Origin: Pseudomonas wuhanensis
GTDB taxonomy: Bacteria; Pseudomonadota; Gammaproteobacteria; Pseudomonadales; Pseudomonadaceae
DNA length: 64,000 bases
Direction of reading: 5' to 3'
Assembly: GCF_030687395.1 (NCBI RefSeq)
Contig: NZ_CP117430.1
Span: forward strand, 5,394,001-5,458,000
The notes below the pieces were generated by a model. The model ran no database searches, was not told where the DNA came from, and saw only the letters and a list, made by a program, of their open reading frames with translations. The translations under genes and the position numbers were made by a program. Below, piece by piece: positions 37,740-48,880 of the stretch (positions are counted from its first letter, which is position 1; the number at the start of each line of letters is the position of its first letter).

Positions 37740-38471
37740 CTATTTCGCGCCCAATGCCAGTTTGGCGACTTGTGGCGCAGGCTGGTAGCCCGGAATGACC
37801 TGACCGTCGGCCAAAACGATGGCCGGTGTACCGTTCACGCCGATCGACTGACCGAGGGCGAACTGTTTGGAAACCGGGTTCTCGCACTTGGCGGCCTTGA
37901 TTTCCTTGCCATCGACCATTTTGTCCATGGCCGCTTTCTTGTCCTTGGAGCACCACACGGCTTGCAGTTGTTCGTCACCCGGCGAGCCCAGGCCCTGGCG
38001 CGGGAATGCAACATAACGCACTTCGATACCCAGTTTGTTCAGCTCCGGCACTTCGGCGTGCAGCTTGTGGCAGTACGGGCAGGTGGTGTCAGTGAAGACA
38101 GTGATGTGCGACTTGGTTTCGCCGATGGCCGGGTAGACCACGGTTTCAGCCACTGGAATGCCATTGATCAGTTTGGCAATGCCCAGGCGTTCGGTCTTCT
38201 CGGTCAGGTTGACCGGTTTACCGTCCTTGAGCTGGAACAGGTAGCCCTGCACGACGTATTGGCCGTCGGCACTGGCGTAAAGCACGCGGCTGCCCTTGAG
38301 TTTGACTTCGTACAGGCCTGGCAGCGGGCTGGCAGTGATGGTTTCGACCGGCACCTCGAGCTGGAGGTTTTCCAGGCTTTTACGAATGGCTTTGTCGGCC
38401 GCGTCATCGGCGACGGCAAAGGTGCTGACCAACGCAATGGCTGCGGCGGCGAAAATCTGGGTCAGACGCAT
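37740..38471 (-). CDS. dsbC: thiol:disulfide interchange protein DsbC
   Basis: A periplasmic disulfide isomerase. ATG 38471 (MRLTQIFAAAAIALVSTFAV) with AGGAG upstream starts a cleavable signal peptide; the product is 243 residues. The N-terminal dimerisation domain precedes a thioredoxin fold with active site CPYC in FTDTTCPYCHKLHAEVPELN. Family partner DsbD is not in the window. It sits between hom and xerD on the same strand, a conserved order (recalled from other Pseudomonas). Confidence 0.96.
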   Translation of the reverse strand: MRLTQIFAAAAIALVSTFAVADDAADKAIRKSLENLQLEVPVETITASPLPGLYEVKLKGSRVLYASADGQYVVQGYLFQLKDGKPVNLTEKTERLGIAKLINGIPVAETVVYPAIGETKSHITVFTDTTCPYCHKLHAEVPELNKLGIEVRYVAFPRQGLGSPGDEQLQAVWCSKDKKAAMDKMVDGKEIKAAKCENPVSKQFALGQSIGVNGTPAIVLADGQVIPGYQPAPQVAKLALGAK

Positions 38472-38631
38472 GAGAACTCCTGAAGGCGGACAAATGGGAC
38501 GATCAGAACGCCCGTGCCGAAACACCGGGTCATAACCGCCCATCGTGCAAACCGACAAAGCCTACCACATAAGGCCCCTGTGGCCGAATGCGGGTGACGC
38601 GAGACACCCCGCGATGCATGACTGGCCATAA

Positions 38632-38666
38632 TTCCGTGGCGAGGGAGCTTGCTCCCTCGCCACAGG
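38632..38666. repeat. compact REP hairpin between dsbC and xerD
   Basis: GTGGCGAGGGAGC and GCTCCCTCGCCAC are separated by only TT, giving a nearly perfect hairpin of 13 bp just after the xerD stop. Confidence 0.8.
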
Positions 38667-38673
38667 GTTTGCG

Positions 38674-39570
38674 CTAGCCTCTGGGATGATGCTTGGCATG
38701 CAGATCCTGCAAACGCGCCCGGGCGACGTGGGTATAGATCTGGGTGGTCGAGAGATCGCTGTGGCCGAGCAGCATTTGCACCACTCGAAGGTCGGCACCG
38801 TGGTTGAGCAAGTGCGTGGCAAAGGCATGACGCAGGGTGTGCGGCGACAGCGACTTGCCGATCCCGGCGACCTTGGCCTGGTGCTTGATGCGATGCCAGA
38901 AGGTCTGGCGGGTCATCTGTTCGCCGCGAAGGCTGGGGAACAGCACATCGCTGGGACGCCCGCCCAGCAGCTCGCCACGGGCATCGCGCATGTAACGCTC
39001 GACCCAGACAATCGCCTCCTCCCCCATCGGCACCAGCCGCTCCTTGCTGCCCTTGCCCATCACCCGCAGCACGCCTTGGCGCAGGTTGACCTGTTCCAGC
39101 GTCAGGCTGATCAGCTCCGTGACCCGCAAGCCACACGCATAAAGCACCTCAAGCATGGCGCGATCACGCTGACCGATGGCCTCGCTCAGGTCCGGCGCGG
39201 CCAGTAGCGCTTCCACATCGGCTTCCGACAAGGATTTAGGCAACGGCCTACCCAGTTGCGGCATATCGACGCGCAAGGTCGGATCGACAGCGATCAGCTT
39301 TTCCCGCAGCAAATAGCGATAAAAGCCACGCACACCGGAAAGAAACCGTGCCGTAGAACGGGGCTTGTAGTTTTGCTCCAGGCGCCAGGCCAAGTGATCA
39401 AGAATCAACTCACGACCGGCGTTGATCAGCTCCAGGCCTTTCTCCTGCAACCAGCCGTTAAACAAGGCCAGGTCACTGCGATAGGCATCGCGGGTGTTAT
39501 CGGAAAGGCCTTTTTCCAGCCACAGGGCGTCGAGGAACTGGTCTATCAGGGGATGATCGATGGCAGGCAT
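38674..39570 (-). CDS. xerD: tyrosine recombinase XerD
   Basis: It resolves chromosome dimers at dif together with XerC and FtsK. It has 298 residues, the normal length. An N-terminal SAM-like core-binding domain (FLDALWLEKGLSDNTRDAYR) is followed by the catalytic domain with Arg in LYACGLRVTELISL, Lys in VMGKGSKERLVPMG, HxxR in SPHTLRHAFATHLL, His in LLGHSDLSTTQIY and nucleophile Tyr in TTQIYTHV. It is upstream of dsbC on the same strand. Confidence 0.96.
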   Translation of the reverse strand: MPAIDHPLIDQFLDALWLEKGLSDNTRDAYRSDLALFNGWLQEKGLELINAGRELILDHLAWRLEQNYKPRSTARFLSGVRGFYRYLLREKLIAVDPTLRVDMPQLGRPLPKSLSEADVEALLAAPDLSEAIGQRDRAMLEVLYACGLRVTELISLTLEQVNLRQGVLRVMGKGSKERLVPMGEEAIVWVERYMRDARGELLGGRPSDVLFPSLRGEQMTRQTFWHRIKHQAKVAGIGKSLSPHTLRHAFATHLLNHGADLRVVQMLLGHSDLSTTQIYTHVARARLQDLHAKHHPRG

Positions 39571-39653
39571 GGAGTCTCAGACAGGCAGGCGTAAGGCTGC
39601 GAAAAATGAAGAGTCTTTCATAGCACGCTGGCGGTGAACATAAAATTCAGGCA

Positions 39654-39690
39654 CAAAAAAAGCATCCCTCTCGGGATGCTTCTTTTTTGC
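39654..39690. terminator. terminator after the glycine-zipper gene
   Basis: AGCATCCC and GGGATGCT around TCTC, with A6 and a TTCTTTTTT run on the two sides; usable in both directions. Confidence 0.9.
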
Positions 39691-39704
39691 GTGAGGCGCT
39701 CGAC

Positions 39705-40256
39705 TTATTGTTGAGCCGGCTCGTTCTGCCCCAGGATCAACTTGCCTTCCTTGTCGACCGGAATCTGGTTGCCCGGATCGCGATCCATCCGCACTTTGCC
39801 TTCCTTGCCATCCAGTGAATAACGAACGTCGTAGCCTACAACCTTGTCGCTGATGTCATTCACAGTGTTACAGCGGGTTTGAGTGGTGGTGTAGGTATCA
39901 CGCTCCTGCATGCCTTCCTGCACCTTGTTACCCGCATAACCACCGCCGACCGCACCGGCCACTGTGGCGATTTTCTTGCCTGTACCGCCGCCGATCTGGT
40001 TGCCCAACAGGCCACCCGCCAGCGCGCCGACCACCGTACCGGCGATCTGATGTTGATCTTTTACCGGCGCTTGCCGGGTAACCGTAACGTCCTTGCACAC
40101 TTCACGTGGAGTCTTGATTTGTGTCTTGACCGGTTCAACGGCCAACACTTGCGCATACTCAGGGCCGCTTTTAACTAGCTTGTAGGTGGCAACAGCACCC
40201 CCGGCAGTGACACCGACAGCACCCAATACCGCACCAACCAGCAACGACTTGTTCAC
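39705..40256 (-). CDS. glycine-zipper 2TM domain outer-membrane-type protein
   Basis: A 183-residue protein with an N-terminal hydrophobic helix (LLVGAVLGAVGVTAGGAVAT) that may anchor or export it. The central glycine zipper (IAGTVVGALAGGLLGNQIGG, TVAGAVGGGYAGNK) belongs to the Rickettsia 17-kDa antigen class. The C-terminal part has two Cys (Cys54 and one in TQTRCNTVNDIS). Family members are cell-envelope proteins of mostly unknown role. It has its own terminator. Confidence 0.85.
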   Translation of the reverse strand: MNKSLLVGAVLGAVGVTAGGAVATYKLVKSGPEYAQVLAVEPVKTQIKTPREVCKDVTVTRQAPVKDQHQIAGTVVGALAGGLLGNQIGGGTGKKIATVAGAVGGGYAGNKVQEGMQERDTYTTTQTRCNTVNDISDKVVGYDVRYSLDGKEGKVRMDRDPGNQIPVDKEGKLILGQNEPAQQ

Positions 40257-40315
40257 ATGAACCTCCTGACCATCACAGACGGGACAAACCCGCGCTTCTC
40301 CCAGCCTTGGAGCAT

Positions 40316-40347
40316 AAAAAAAGGCGCGAGTTCAATACTCGCGCCTT
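40316..40347 (-). terminator. secDF terminator
   Basis: GGCGCGAG and CTCGCGCC form an 8-bp stem around TTCAATA. On the minus strand it is followed by a T7 run, 30 bp past the secF stop. Confidence 0.9.
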
Positions 40348-40376
40348 CTCGGGCTACAGCTGAAAAGCGCTAACCG

Positions 40377-41291
40377 TTATGGACGGTCGTCGACTTCCGT
40401 CTCGGCCACCGCAGCAGGAATCAGGTCCTCGCTGCTCAGGTTCAGCCAGATCAGCACCACGTTCGCGATGTAGATCGACGAGTAAGTACCTGCCAGAACA
40501 CCGATGAACAGGGCAATGGAGAAGCCGAACAGGTTGTCGCCACCGAAGAACAACAGGGCCGCGATCGCCAGCAAAGTGGAGATCGACGTCGCCATGGTCC
40601 GCAGCAGGGTTTGCGTGGTCGAGATGTTGATGTTCTCGATCAGGCTGGCCTTGCGCAGCACCCGGAAGTTCTCACGAACCCGGTCGAATACCACGATGGT
40701 GTCGTTGAGCGAGTAACCGATGATCGCCAGCACCGCCGCCAGTACCGTCAGGTCGAAGGTGATCTGGAAGAACGACAGGATGCCGATGGTCACGATCACG
40801 TCGTGGATCAGCGAAACGATCGCACCGACCGCAAACTTCCACTGAAAGCGGAAAGCCAGGTAGATCAAAATGCCGCCCAGCGCCATCAGCATGCCGAGGC
40901 CGCCCTGGTCGCGCAGTTCTTCACCGACCTGAGGGCCGACGAATTCGACGCGCTTGACCACCGCCGGGTTGTCGCCACCGACCTTCTGCAAGGCCTCGGC
41001 CACCTGGTGACCCAGCTGCGGGTCTTCACCTGGCATACGCACCAGCAAATCGGTAGTCGCACCGAAGCTCTGAACGATCGCCTCGTGATAACCCGACGTA
41101 ACCAGCTGCTCACGCACCTTGGTGACGTCAGCCGGACGCTCGTAGGTCAGCTCGATGAGCGTACCGCCGGTGAAGTCCAGCCCCCAGTTCATGCCCTTGG
41201 TGGCGACACTGAACAGAGCCAGAACCGTAAGGAACAATGTGACGCCGAACGCAACGTTGCGAACGCCCATGAAGTTGATTGTACGTAACAT
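40377..41291 (-). CDS. secF: protein translocase subunit SecF
   Basis: With SecD it uses the proton gradient to complete protein export. In 304 residues there are six transmembrane segments (first FGVTLFLTVLALFSVATKG), with the periplasmic P4 domain between TM1 and TM2 (GLDFTGGTLIELTYE) and the conserved IIGYSLNDTIVVFDRVREN. It lies 9 bp after secD; the run secF–secD–yajC–tgt–queA is on one strand. Confidence 0.97.
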   Translation of the reverse strand: MLRTINFMGVRNVAFGVTLFLTVLALFSVATKGMNWGLDFTGGTLIELTYERPADVTKVREQLVTSGYHEAIVQSFGATTDLLVRMPGEDPQLGHQVAEALQKVGGDNPAVVKRVEFVGPQVGEELRDQGGLGMLMALGGILIYLAFRFQWKFAVGAIVSLIHDVIVTIGILSFFQITFDLTVLAAVLAIIGYSLNDTIVVFDRVRENFRVLRKASLIENINISTTQTLLRTMATSISTLLAIAALLFFGGDNLFGFSIALFIGVLAGTYSSIYIANVVLIWLNLSSEDLIPAAVAETEVDDRP

Positions 41292-41300
41292 GGCAGCCCC

Positions 41301-43169
41301 TTAAATCCACAACTTCTTGAAGTCACGACCGCCGAAGATCAGGTTGACCATCGCGCGGGTCACCATGATGGCCGTGAACATCGAGGTAAAGATCCCGAGG
41401 GACATGGTCACTGCGAAGCCTTTGACCGGGCCGGTGCCCATGGCAAAGAGAATCCCGCCGACCAACAAGGTTGTCAGGTTGGCGTCGAGAATCGCGGTGA
41501 ATGCCCGGCCGAAGCCTTCGTTGATTGCCCGCTGCACAGTCATGCCAGCCGCAATCTCTTCACGTATCCGCGAGAAGATCAGTACGTTGGCGTCGACCGC
41601 CATACCCATGGTCAACACGATACCGGCGATACCCGGCAGGGTCAGCGTTGCACCCAGCAGCGACATCAAGGCCAGCAGCATCACCATGTTCACCGTCAGC
41701 GCGACAGTGGCGATAAGGCCGAAGAAGCGGTAGATGGCCATGATGAACAGCGAGACAAACAGCATGCCCCACAGCGATGCATCGATACCTTTGGTGATGT
41801 TGTCAGCACCCAGGCTTGGGCCGATGGTACGTTCTTCAGCGAAGTACATCGGTGCCGCCAGACCACCGGCACGCAGCAGCAGCGCCAGTTCGGACGATTC
41901 GCCCTGGCCGTTCAGGCCAGTGATGCGGAACTGGGCACCCAGCGGCGACTGGATGGTCGCCAGGCTGATAATCTTCTTCTCTTCTTTAAACGTCTGAACC
42001 GGTACGTCTTTCTCGACGCCGTTGACCACTTGCTTGACGTAAGTGGTGACCGGACGCTGTTCGATGAAGATCACCGCCATGCTGCGACCGACGTTGTTGC
42101 GAGTCGCACGACTCATCAGCTCGCCACCGTGACCATCCAGACGGATGTTCACTTCTGGCGTGCCTTGCTCGCCGAAGCCAGCCTTGGCGTCAGTCACCTG
42201 GTCACCGGTGATGATCAGGCCACGCTCGATCAGCGCCGGAGGACGATTGCCCTCACGGAACTCGAACGACTCGGAAGTGGCTTTCGAAGCGCCAGGTTCA
42301 GCCGCCAGACGGAACTCAAGGTTGGCCGTCTTGCCGAGGATACGCTTGGCTTCTGCGGTGTCTTGCACGCCCGGCAGCTCAACCACGATGCGGTTGGCGC
42401 CTTGACGCTGAACGATAGGTTCGGCAACACCCAGCTCGTTGACGCGGTTACGTACCGTGGTCAAGTTCTGCTTGATGGAGTATTCGCGGATTTCCGCCAG
42501 CTTGGCCGGGGTCATCGCCAGACGCAGTACCGGTTGGCCATTGAGGTCGGCCGGAACAATGTCGAAATCGTTGAAGTTCTTGCGAATCAGCGCACGCGCC
42601 TCTTCACGGGCTGCTTCATCAGTGAAACCCAGCTGAATGGCACCGCCCAGTTGCGGCAGGCTGCGATAGCGCAGACGCTCTTTACGCAACAGGCTCTTGA
42701 CGTCGCCTTCGTAGACTTTCAGGCGTGCGTCGAGGGCTTTGTCCATGTCCACTTCCAGCAGGAAGTGCACACCACCGGACAAGTCCAGCCCCAGCTTCAT
42801 CGGGTGCGCGCCAAGGTTGCGCAGCCATTGCGGGGTGGTTTGTGCCAGGTTCAGTGCAACGACGTAGTCATCACCCAATGCCTTGCGCACGACGTCTTTG
42901 GCTGGCAGCTGATCTCCAGCCTTGGTCAGACGGATCAGACCGCCCTTGCCGCCCGCAGCCAGGGTGGCCGCCTTGACGTTGATCCCGGATTCCTTGAGCG
43001 CGGTGCTCACACGATCCAGATCAGCCTGAGTAACCTGCAGTGCAGTGCTTGCACCGCTGACCTGAATGGCCGGGTCATCAGGGTATAGATTGGGAGCGGA
43101 ATAAATCAGACCGATCGCCAGCACCGCCAGGATCAGAATGTATTTCCACAGAGGGTATTTGTTCAGCAT
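41301..43169 (-). CDS. secD: protein translocase subunit SecD
   Basis: It has 622 residues from ATG 43169 (MLNKYPLWKYILILAVLAIG). TM1 is followed by the large periplasmic P1 domain with GLDLSGGVHFLLEVDMDKAL, then five more transmembrane helices (GMAVDANVLIFSRIREEIAA is the conserved TM4 signature). It is part of the SecDF–YajC holotranslocon. Confidence 0.97.
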   Translation of the reverse strand: MLNKYPLWKYILILAVLAIGLIYSAPNLYPDDPAIQVSGASTALQVTQADLDRVSTALKESGINVKAATLAAGGKGGLIRLTKAGDQLPAKDVVRKALGDDYVVALNLAQTTPQWLRNLGAHPMKLGLDLSGGVHFLLEVDMDKALDARLKVYEGDVKSLLRKERLRYRSLPQLGGAIQLGFTDEAAREEARALIRKNFNDFDIVPADLNGQPVLRLAMTPAKLAEIREYSIKQNLTTVRNRVNELGVAEPIVQRQGANRIVVELPGVQDTAEAKRILGKTANLEFRLAAEPGASKATSESFEFREGNRPPALIERGLIITGDQVTDAKAGFGEQGTPEVNIRLDGHGGELMSRATRNNVGRSMAVIFIEQRPVTTYVKQVVNGVEKDVPVQTFKEEKKIISLATIQSPLGAQFRITGLNGQGESSELALLLRAGGLAAPMYFAEERTIGPSLGADNITKGIDASLWGMLFVSLFIMAIYRFFGLIATVALTVNMVMLLALMSLLGATLTLPGIAGIVLTMGMAVDANVLIFSRIREEIAAGMTVQRAINEGFGRAFTAILDANLTTLLVGGILFAMGTGPVKGFAVTMSLGIFTSMFTAIMVTRAMVNLIFGGRDFKKLWI

Positions 43170-43232
43170 CACGCCGCCCGCTTATGACGCGGGGCGCCTT
43201 GCGCGCCCCGTCGATTGAGTAGAAGTTGAAAC

Positions 43233-43568
43233 TTAGATCGCTTTGAGCGTGCCTTTTGGCAGCGTGGCGGCGATGGCGCCTTTCTGGAATTTCATTTCGA
43301 CGGTGTCGGAGACTTCCAGAACAACGAAGTCGTCGGACACTTTGGTGATCTTGCCGGCGATACCACCGGTGGTCACAACTTCGTCACCTTTTTGCAGGCT
43401 GCCCAGCAGGTTCTTCTGCTCTTTGGCGCGCTTGGCCTGTGGACGCCAGATCATCAGGTAGAAGATGACCAGGAAACCGACCAGGAAAATCCACTCAAAG
43501 CCGCCGCCCATTGGGCCAGCAGCAGGTGCAGCGGCGTCAGCCATGGCGTTAGAGATAAAAAAGCTCAT
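43233..43568 (-). CDS. yajC: YajC, Sec translocon accessory subunit
   Basis: 111 residues: one transmembrane helix (FEWIFLVGFLVIFYLMIWRP) and a basic cytoplasmic tail with the conserved LQKGDEVVTTGGIAGKITKV. It binds SecDF. It lies 43 bp downstream of tgt and 63 bp upstream of secD. Confidence 0.96.
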   Translation of the reverse strand: MSFFISNAMADAAAPAAGPMGGGFEWIFLVGFLVIFYLMIWRPQAKRAKEQKNLLGSLQKGDEVVTTGGIAGKITKVSDDFVVLEVSDTVEMKFQKGAIAATLPKGTLKAI

Positions 43569-43611
43569 TTAGCACTCCAGTTGCAAATGTTGAATCTTGG
43601 GGTCAGAAAAC

Positions 43612-45791
<2,180 letters not shown>

Positions 45792-45856
45792 GATGGGGTT
45801 CGTCTAGCAGGGCCGGGAAGTCTAGCGGAAATATCAAAAATTCTCCATGTACCTGA

Positions 45857-45885
45857 TTGACCGACGGTTATCTCATCTCTATACT
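45857..45885 (+). promoter_or_regulatory. sigma-70 promoter of tRNA-Leu
   Basis: TTGACC (45857-45862) and TATACT (45880-45885) with a 17-bp spacer lie 13 bp before the tRNA 5' end. A near-consensus promoter. Confidence 0.85.
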
Positions 45886-45898
45886 TCGCCGCCATTGA

Positions 45899-45983
45899 GC
45901 CCTGATGGCGGAATTGGTAGACGCGGCGGATTCAAAATCCGTTTTCGAAAGGAGTGGGAGTTCGAGTCTCCCTCGGGGCACCA
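45899..45983 (+). tRNA. tRNA-Leu, anticodon CAA
   Basis: 85 nt including encoded CCA. The acceptor stem GCCCTGA pairs with TCGGGGC (one G-U). It has the D-loop region TTGGTAG, the anticodon loop TTCAAAA with anticodon CAA, a class II long variable arm, and the T-loop TTCGAGT. It is the integration site of the downstream element: its 3' end is repeated at 63258-63274. Confidence 0.95.
45966..45983 (+). repeat. attL core (3' end of tRNA-Leu)
   Basis: GTCTCCCTCGGGGCACCA matches GTCTCCCTCGGGCACCA at 63258-63274 except for one extra G. The intact tRNA copy is at the integrase side. Confidence 0.85.
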
Positions 45984-46027
45984 CATAGCAGTATCTGAGA
46001 GTCTCTACCAGCCTCTCAGACCCAGAG

Positions 46028-46053
46028 AAACCGGCCACTTGGCCGGTTTTTTT
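46028..46053 (+). terminator. terminator just inside the element, after the tRNA
   Basis: AAACCGGCC and GGCCGGTTT around ACTT, followed by a T run. It replaces the tRNA terminator that was displaced to 63283-63312. Confidence 0.88.
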
Positions 46054-46089
46054 GTGCCTGTCTGTCTACCCCTGTCTCCCCTTATCCGT

Positions 46090-46144
46090 TGTATCCCTGT
46101 ATCCCTGCTTGTATCCTGAGAAAAATACCGAACTTTGGGATACA
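46090..46144 (+). repeat. left arm-type repeats, likely integrase binding sites
   Basis: TGTATCCC at 46090-46097 and 46098-46105, TGTATCC at 46110-46116, and the inverse GGGATACA at 46137-46144. The last ends 3 bp before the integrase ATG. The same octamer recurs near attR. Confidence 0.7.
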
Positions 46145-46147
46145 AGG

Positions 46148-47389
46148 ATGAAGCGCGCAGACATCAAGCGCCGCCCTCTCGCTGACACGACACTTGCGGG
46201 ATTGGAGCCGGAATCAAAGGAATACCGGGAGCTGGACGGAAACGGCCTCTACTTCAGGGTCAAACCTGATGGTGGTAAATCCTGGCAGCTTCGCTACAAA
46301 CGTCCGGCGGGCAATTGGGCTTGGATGGGGCTCGGGGGTTACCCGGAAGTAAGTGGGGCGTTGGCACGGGACAAAGCTGCCGAACTACGCAAGATAGTTA
46401 GCAGTGGCGCCGACCCTCTTGAACAGAAGCGCTCTGCCAAAGCAGCCATTGATGCTGCCAGGACTCGGACCTTTCGAGCGGCGGCTGAAGCTTGGCTCAA
46501 GGCCAAAGAAGAAAAGGGCCTCGCCCCTTCCACTCTTAACAAAATCCGCACTTACCTCGATAAAGACATACTCCCGGCGCTGGGGGATAAGCCCCTCGAC
46601 GAAATTACCCGTACCGACTGCGCAGAACTCCAGGCATCCCTTGAAGCCCGAGATGCACACAACGTGGCGGAAAAATGCCGCACTTGGATCAATCAGATCT
46701 TCGGCCGAGCAATCGGTTTAGGTCTCACCGAAAACGACCCGGGCAGCCGCCTGCGCGATATTGCAGCTCAAGCCCCGAAGACTCAGCAGCATCCACATTT
46801 GCTGGAGCCTGAGCTGGCAGAGTTCCTCCAGGCACTCAAAAACACCCCCAGCAGGTTAACGGCCCGGACTGCAGCATGGCTCTGCATTTGGACCGCATCT
46901 CGACCGGGCATGGTTCGCTTAGCTGAATGGAAAGAGTTCGACCTTGATAAAGCGATTTGGACGACACCTGCCGCCAAGATGAAGATGCGTAGAGATTTTG
47001 TGTGTCCGCTCCCTAAGCAAGCGCTTGCCGCTCTCAAAGAGCTCCATTGCCTAACCGGGCGCAGTAGATGGCTTTTTCCCGGAGTTGGCTCTAAGAATCC
47101 AACCATTAGCGAAAACACCATCAACAAAGTCTTCGCGACGATTGGCTACAAAGGTCGCTTGGTCGGCCATGGCACTCGCCATACTGCTAGCACTCTCCTT
47201 AGAGAACACGACTGGCCTAAGGAGCATGTCGAAGCGCAGCTGGCTCATAAAGAAGAGGGAATCTCTGGGATTTACAACAAGGCTCAATACCTTGAGCACA
47301 GGGTGAAAATGATGCAGTGGTATGCAGATCACCTTGATGCGTTAGCAAGTGAAAAAGTGATCAATGGCAAGTTCGGGAAAGCGGTATGA
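46148..47389 (+). CDS. int: P4-type tyrosine integrase
   Basis: It inserts and excises the element at the tRNA-Leu site. ATG 46148 (MKRADIKRRPLADTTLAGLE) gives 413 residues; the open extension to 46052 runs through arm sites and is rejected. An N-terminal DUF4102-type arm-binding domain (LDGNGLYFRVKPDGGKSWQL) is followed by a core-binding domain and a catalytic domain with Arg in WTASRPGMVRLAEW, HxxR in GHGTRHTASTLL, His in LAHKEEG and nucleophile Tyr in GISGIYNKAQYLEHR. There is no clear ribosome site other than AAGG touching the ATG, and an arm-type repeat overlaps it, so autoregulation is plausible. Confidence 0.93.
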   Translation: MKRADIKRRPLADTTLAGLEPESKEYRELDGNGLYFRVKPDGGKSWQLRYKRPAGNWAWMGLGGYPEVSGALARDKAAELRKIVSSGADPLEQKRSAKAAIDAARTRTFRAAAEAWLKAKEEKGLAPSTLNKIRTYLDKDILPALGDKPLDEITRTDCAELQASLEARDAHNVAEKCRTWINQIFGRAIGLGLTENDPGSRLRDIAAQAPKTQQHPHLLEPELAEFLQALKNTPSRLTARTAAWLCIWTASRPGMVRLAEWKEFDLDKAIWTTPAAKMKMRRDFVCPLPKQALAALKELHCLTGRSRWLFPGVGSKNPTISENTINKVFATIGYKGRLVGHGTRHTASTLLREHDWPKEHVEAQLAHKEEGISGIYNKAQYLEHRVKMMQWYADHLDALASEKVINGKFGKAV

Positions 47390-47420
47390 CTGCGCATATC
47401 CGTATCCCCTTCAAAATCCA

Positions 47421-47652
47421 TGTTACCGGTGTTACTCGTGTAACGACCTCCCCAAAACGCCAGAATTCATTGGCTTTCGCGCCCGTTACACCCCTGCGCG
47501 ATCTTCCGTACACTCGATGTAACGCACCTCTGATGTGTAACGCCAGTCCAAGCCCCTCACTTGCTGCGGGCCGACGCTCGGCACACTTGGCGAGAGCGCA
47601 AATATCGCTGGCTACGCATGCACGACCCAGGGCGCGGGATAAAGCGTTACAC
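47421..47652. repeat. GTTAC/GTAAC repeat cluster, left
   Basis: Between int and the next gene: TGTTAC at 47421 and 47430, GTAACG at 47440, CGTTACAC at 47484, TGTAACG at 47519, TGTGTAACG at 47534 and CGTTACAC at 47645. A matching cluster lies near the right end (61557-61678). The gap of about 280 bp (47390-47668) otherwise has no convincing gene. Confidence 0.6.
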
Positions 47653-47668
47653 GTTGAGAGCCATTGGT

Positions 47669-48508
47669 ATGATTGATAATCACCCGATCTTGCACTCGGC
47701 GCTAACCGCTGGCCTGATCCAGTATCTCTCAGGGCAACCGCTCTACGAGTTCTGCAATGAACAGCTCACTGACGTGTGCGAGCTGATCAATCAGTGTTGT
47801 GTGCGCATTCAGACCGGCGACATCGACAGCGATCTCAGCAGTATGTGCATCCACACAACGATGCACGAAGAGACAATTTTTCAATACGCCTCAACTGACA
47901 ACAGAGCCCGTCTTGCACATTGGGTTCGCCAGTACAGTAAGTGCCACTCGGCATCGGAACGCGAGGCGCATGCTGCCTATATCATGGCCTGCGCAGTGAA
48001 GGCGCTGGGAGCTTTGGCCGACTGGATGCGTGACACCGATAAGGCGGCTTGGTCGCATGTTGCTGAACCTCCGACCGACTGGCCATGGGATCTCTATTGT
48101 CAGTTTGTGGAGATGCAGGTCGATCCCAACGAACGTATCCAGGCACTAGACCAGTATGTTCTTTATCTGGAGCCCATCACTTCCCTGCCTTGCTTGATCA
48201 ACGATGAGCTGCTCCCCATCGCGGACAGCGCAATCAAGAACGCCATCCGTTGCAAAGGGGGAATCATCAGCGGTATGGAGCGCAATAAAGACATCGTTGC
48301 CCGCGACGCTGCAATCATTCATCAGGGGCGGCACTACTTGGCGAGCGGAATGCCTGAGAGGAACATTGCCACAGCGGTGCATGCCTGGCTAAAACGGGAA
48401 GTGGCTAAACCGCCCAAGCAGCGCCTTGGTTGGATCACACTCGAAACAGAAAAGGCGCTATCGCGTAAATCCGTTGACACCATCCTCAAACGAAATCTCG
48501 TGCTGTAA
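47669..48508 (+). CDS. hypothetical protein of the integrase side
   Basis: 279 residues from ATG 47669 (MIDNHPILHSALTAGLIQYL), with GAGAG 8 nt upstream; the open frame starting at 47561 crosses repeat DNA and is not chosen. The protein is soluble, largely helical, with five Cys in the N-terminal third (CNEQLTDVCELINQCC) and a C-terminal basic segment (AWLKREVAKPPKQRLGW; LSRKSVDTILKRNLVL) that could bind nucleic acid. No family recognised. It lies between int and alpA, where such elements carry regulators. Confidence 0.7.
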   Translation: MIDNHPILHSALTAGLIQYLSGQPLYEFCNEQLTDVCELINQCCVRIQTGDIDSDLSSMCIHTTMHEETIFQYASTDNRARLAHWVRQYSKCHSASEREAHAAYIMACAVKALGALADWMRDTDKAAWSHVAEPPTDWPWDLYCQFVEMQVDPNERIQALDQYVLYLEPITSLPCLINDELLPIADSAIKNAIRCKGGIISGMERNKDIVARDAAIIHQGRHYLASGMPERNIATAVHAWLKREVAKPPKQRLGWITLETEKALSRKSVDTILKRNLVL

Positions 48509-48598
48509 ACCAAAATTTCAATTGGAAGTGAACTGCTCACCGCCGACCAATCTCTAGACCATTGCTCTCGTTGTCCAAATCAATCGAGAGCAATACCT

Positions 48599-48880
48599 AT
48601 GAACACCTCTGTCACCGATTTTTCCCGCAAAACACCCGCCAACTCCACTTCACTTTTTGATGCCGCTTCGACCTTGATCCGCATGCGCGAGGTGGAGGGC
48701 ATCGTGGGCATGAAGCGCTCGACCATCTATAAACTGATGCAGCGCACCGAATGCGGCTTCCCGCAGCCCGTCAAACTGAGTAACAGCAATGCCCGTGGCG
48801 CTCCTGTTGCCTGGGTTCTTTCTGAGGTTCAAGCGTGGGCACGCAGCCGCATCGAGGCGCGTGATCAGGTGGCCGCATGA
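48599..48880 (+). CDS. AlpA-family DNA-binding regulator / excisionase-like
   Basis: The 93-residue protein has an AlpA/MerR-like winged helix: LIRMREVEGIVGMKRSTIYK then RTECGFPQPVKLS and APVAWVLSEVQAWARSRI, a textbook AlpA run. In P4-like elements such proteins activate int or act as excision factors. Its stop overlaps the next gene's start by 4 bp. The preceding 90 bp should hold its promoter. Confidence 0.88.
   Translation: MNTSVTDFSRKTPANSTSLFDAASTLIRMREVEGIVGMKRSTIYKLMQRTECGFPQPVKLSNSNARGAPVAWVLSEVQAWARSRIEARDQVAA

Noticed and set aside
47386..47676. 96-codon frame overlapping the integrase stop by ATGA
   Set aside because: Its translation is largely the GTTAC repeat cluster read as VTGVTRVTT-type peptide, with no coding character after that. 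The ATGA overlap keeps it possible but unsupported.
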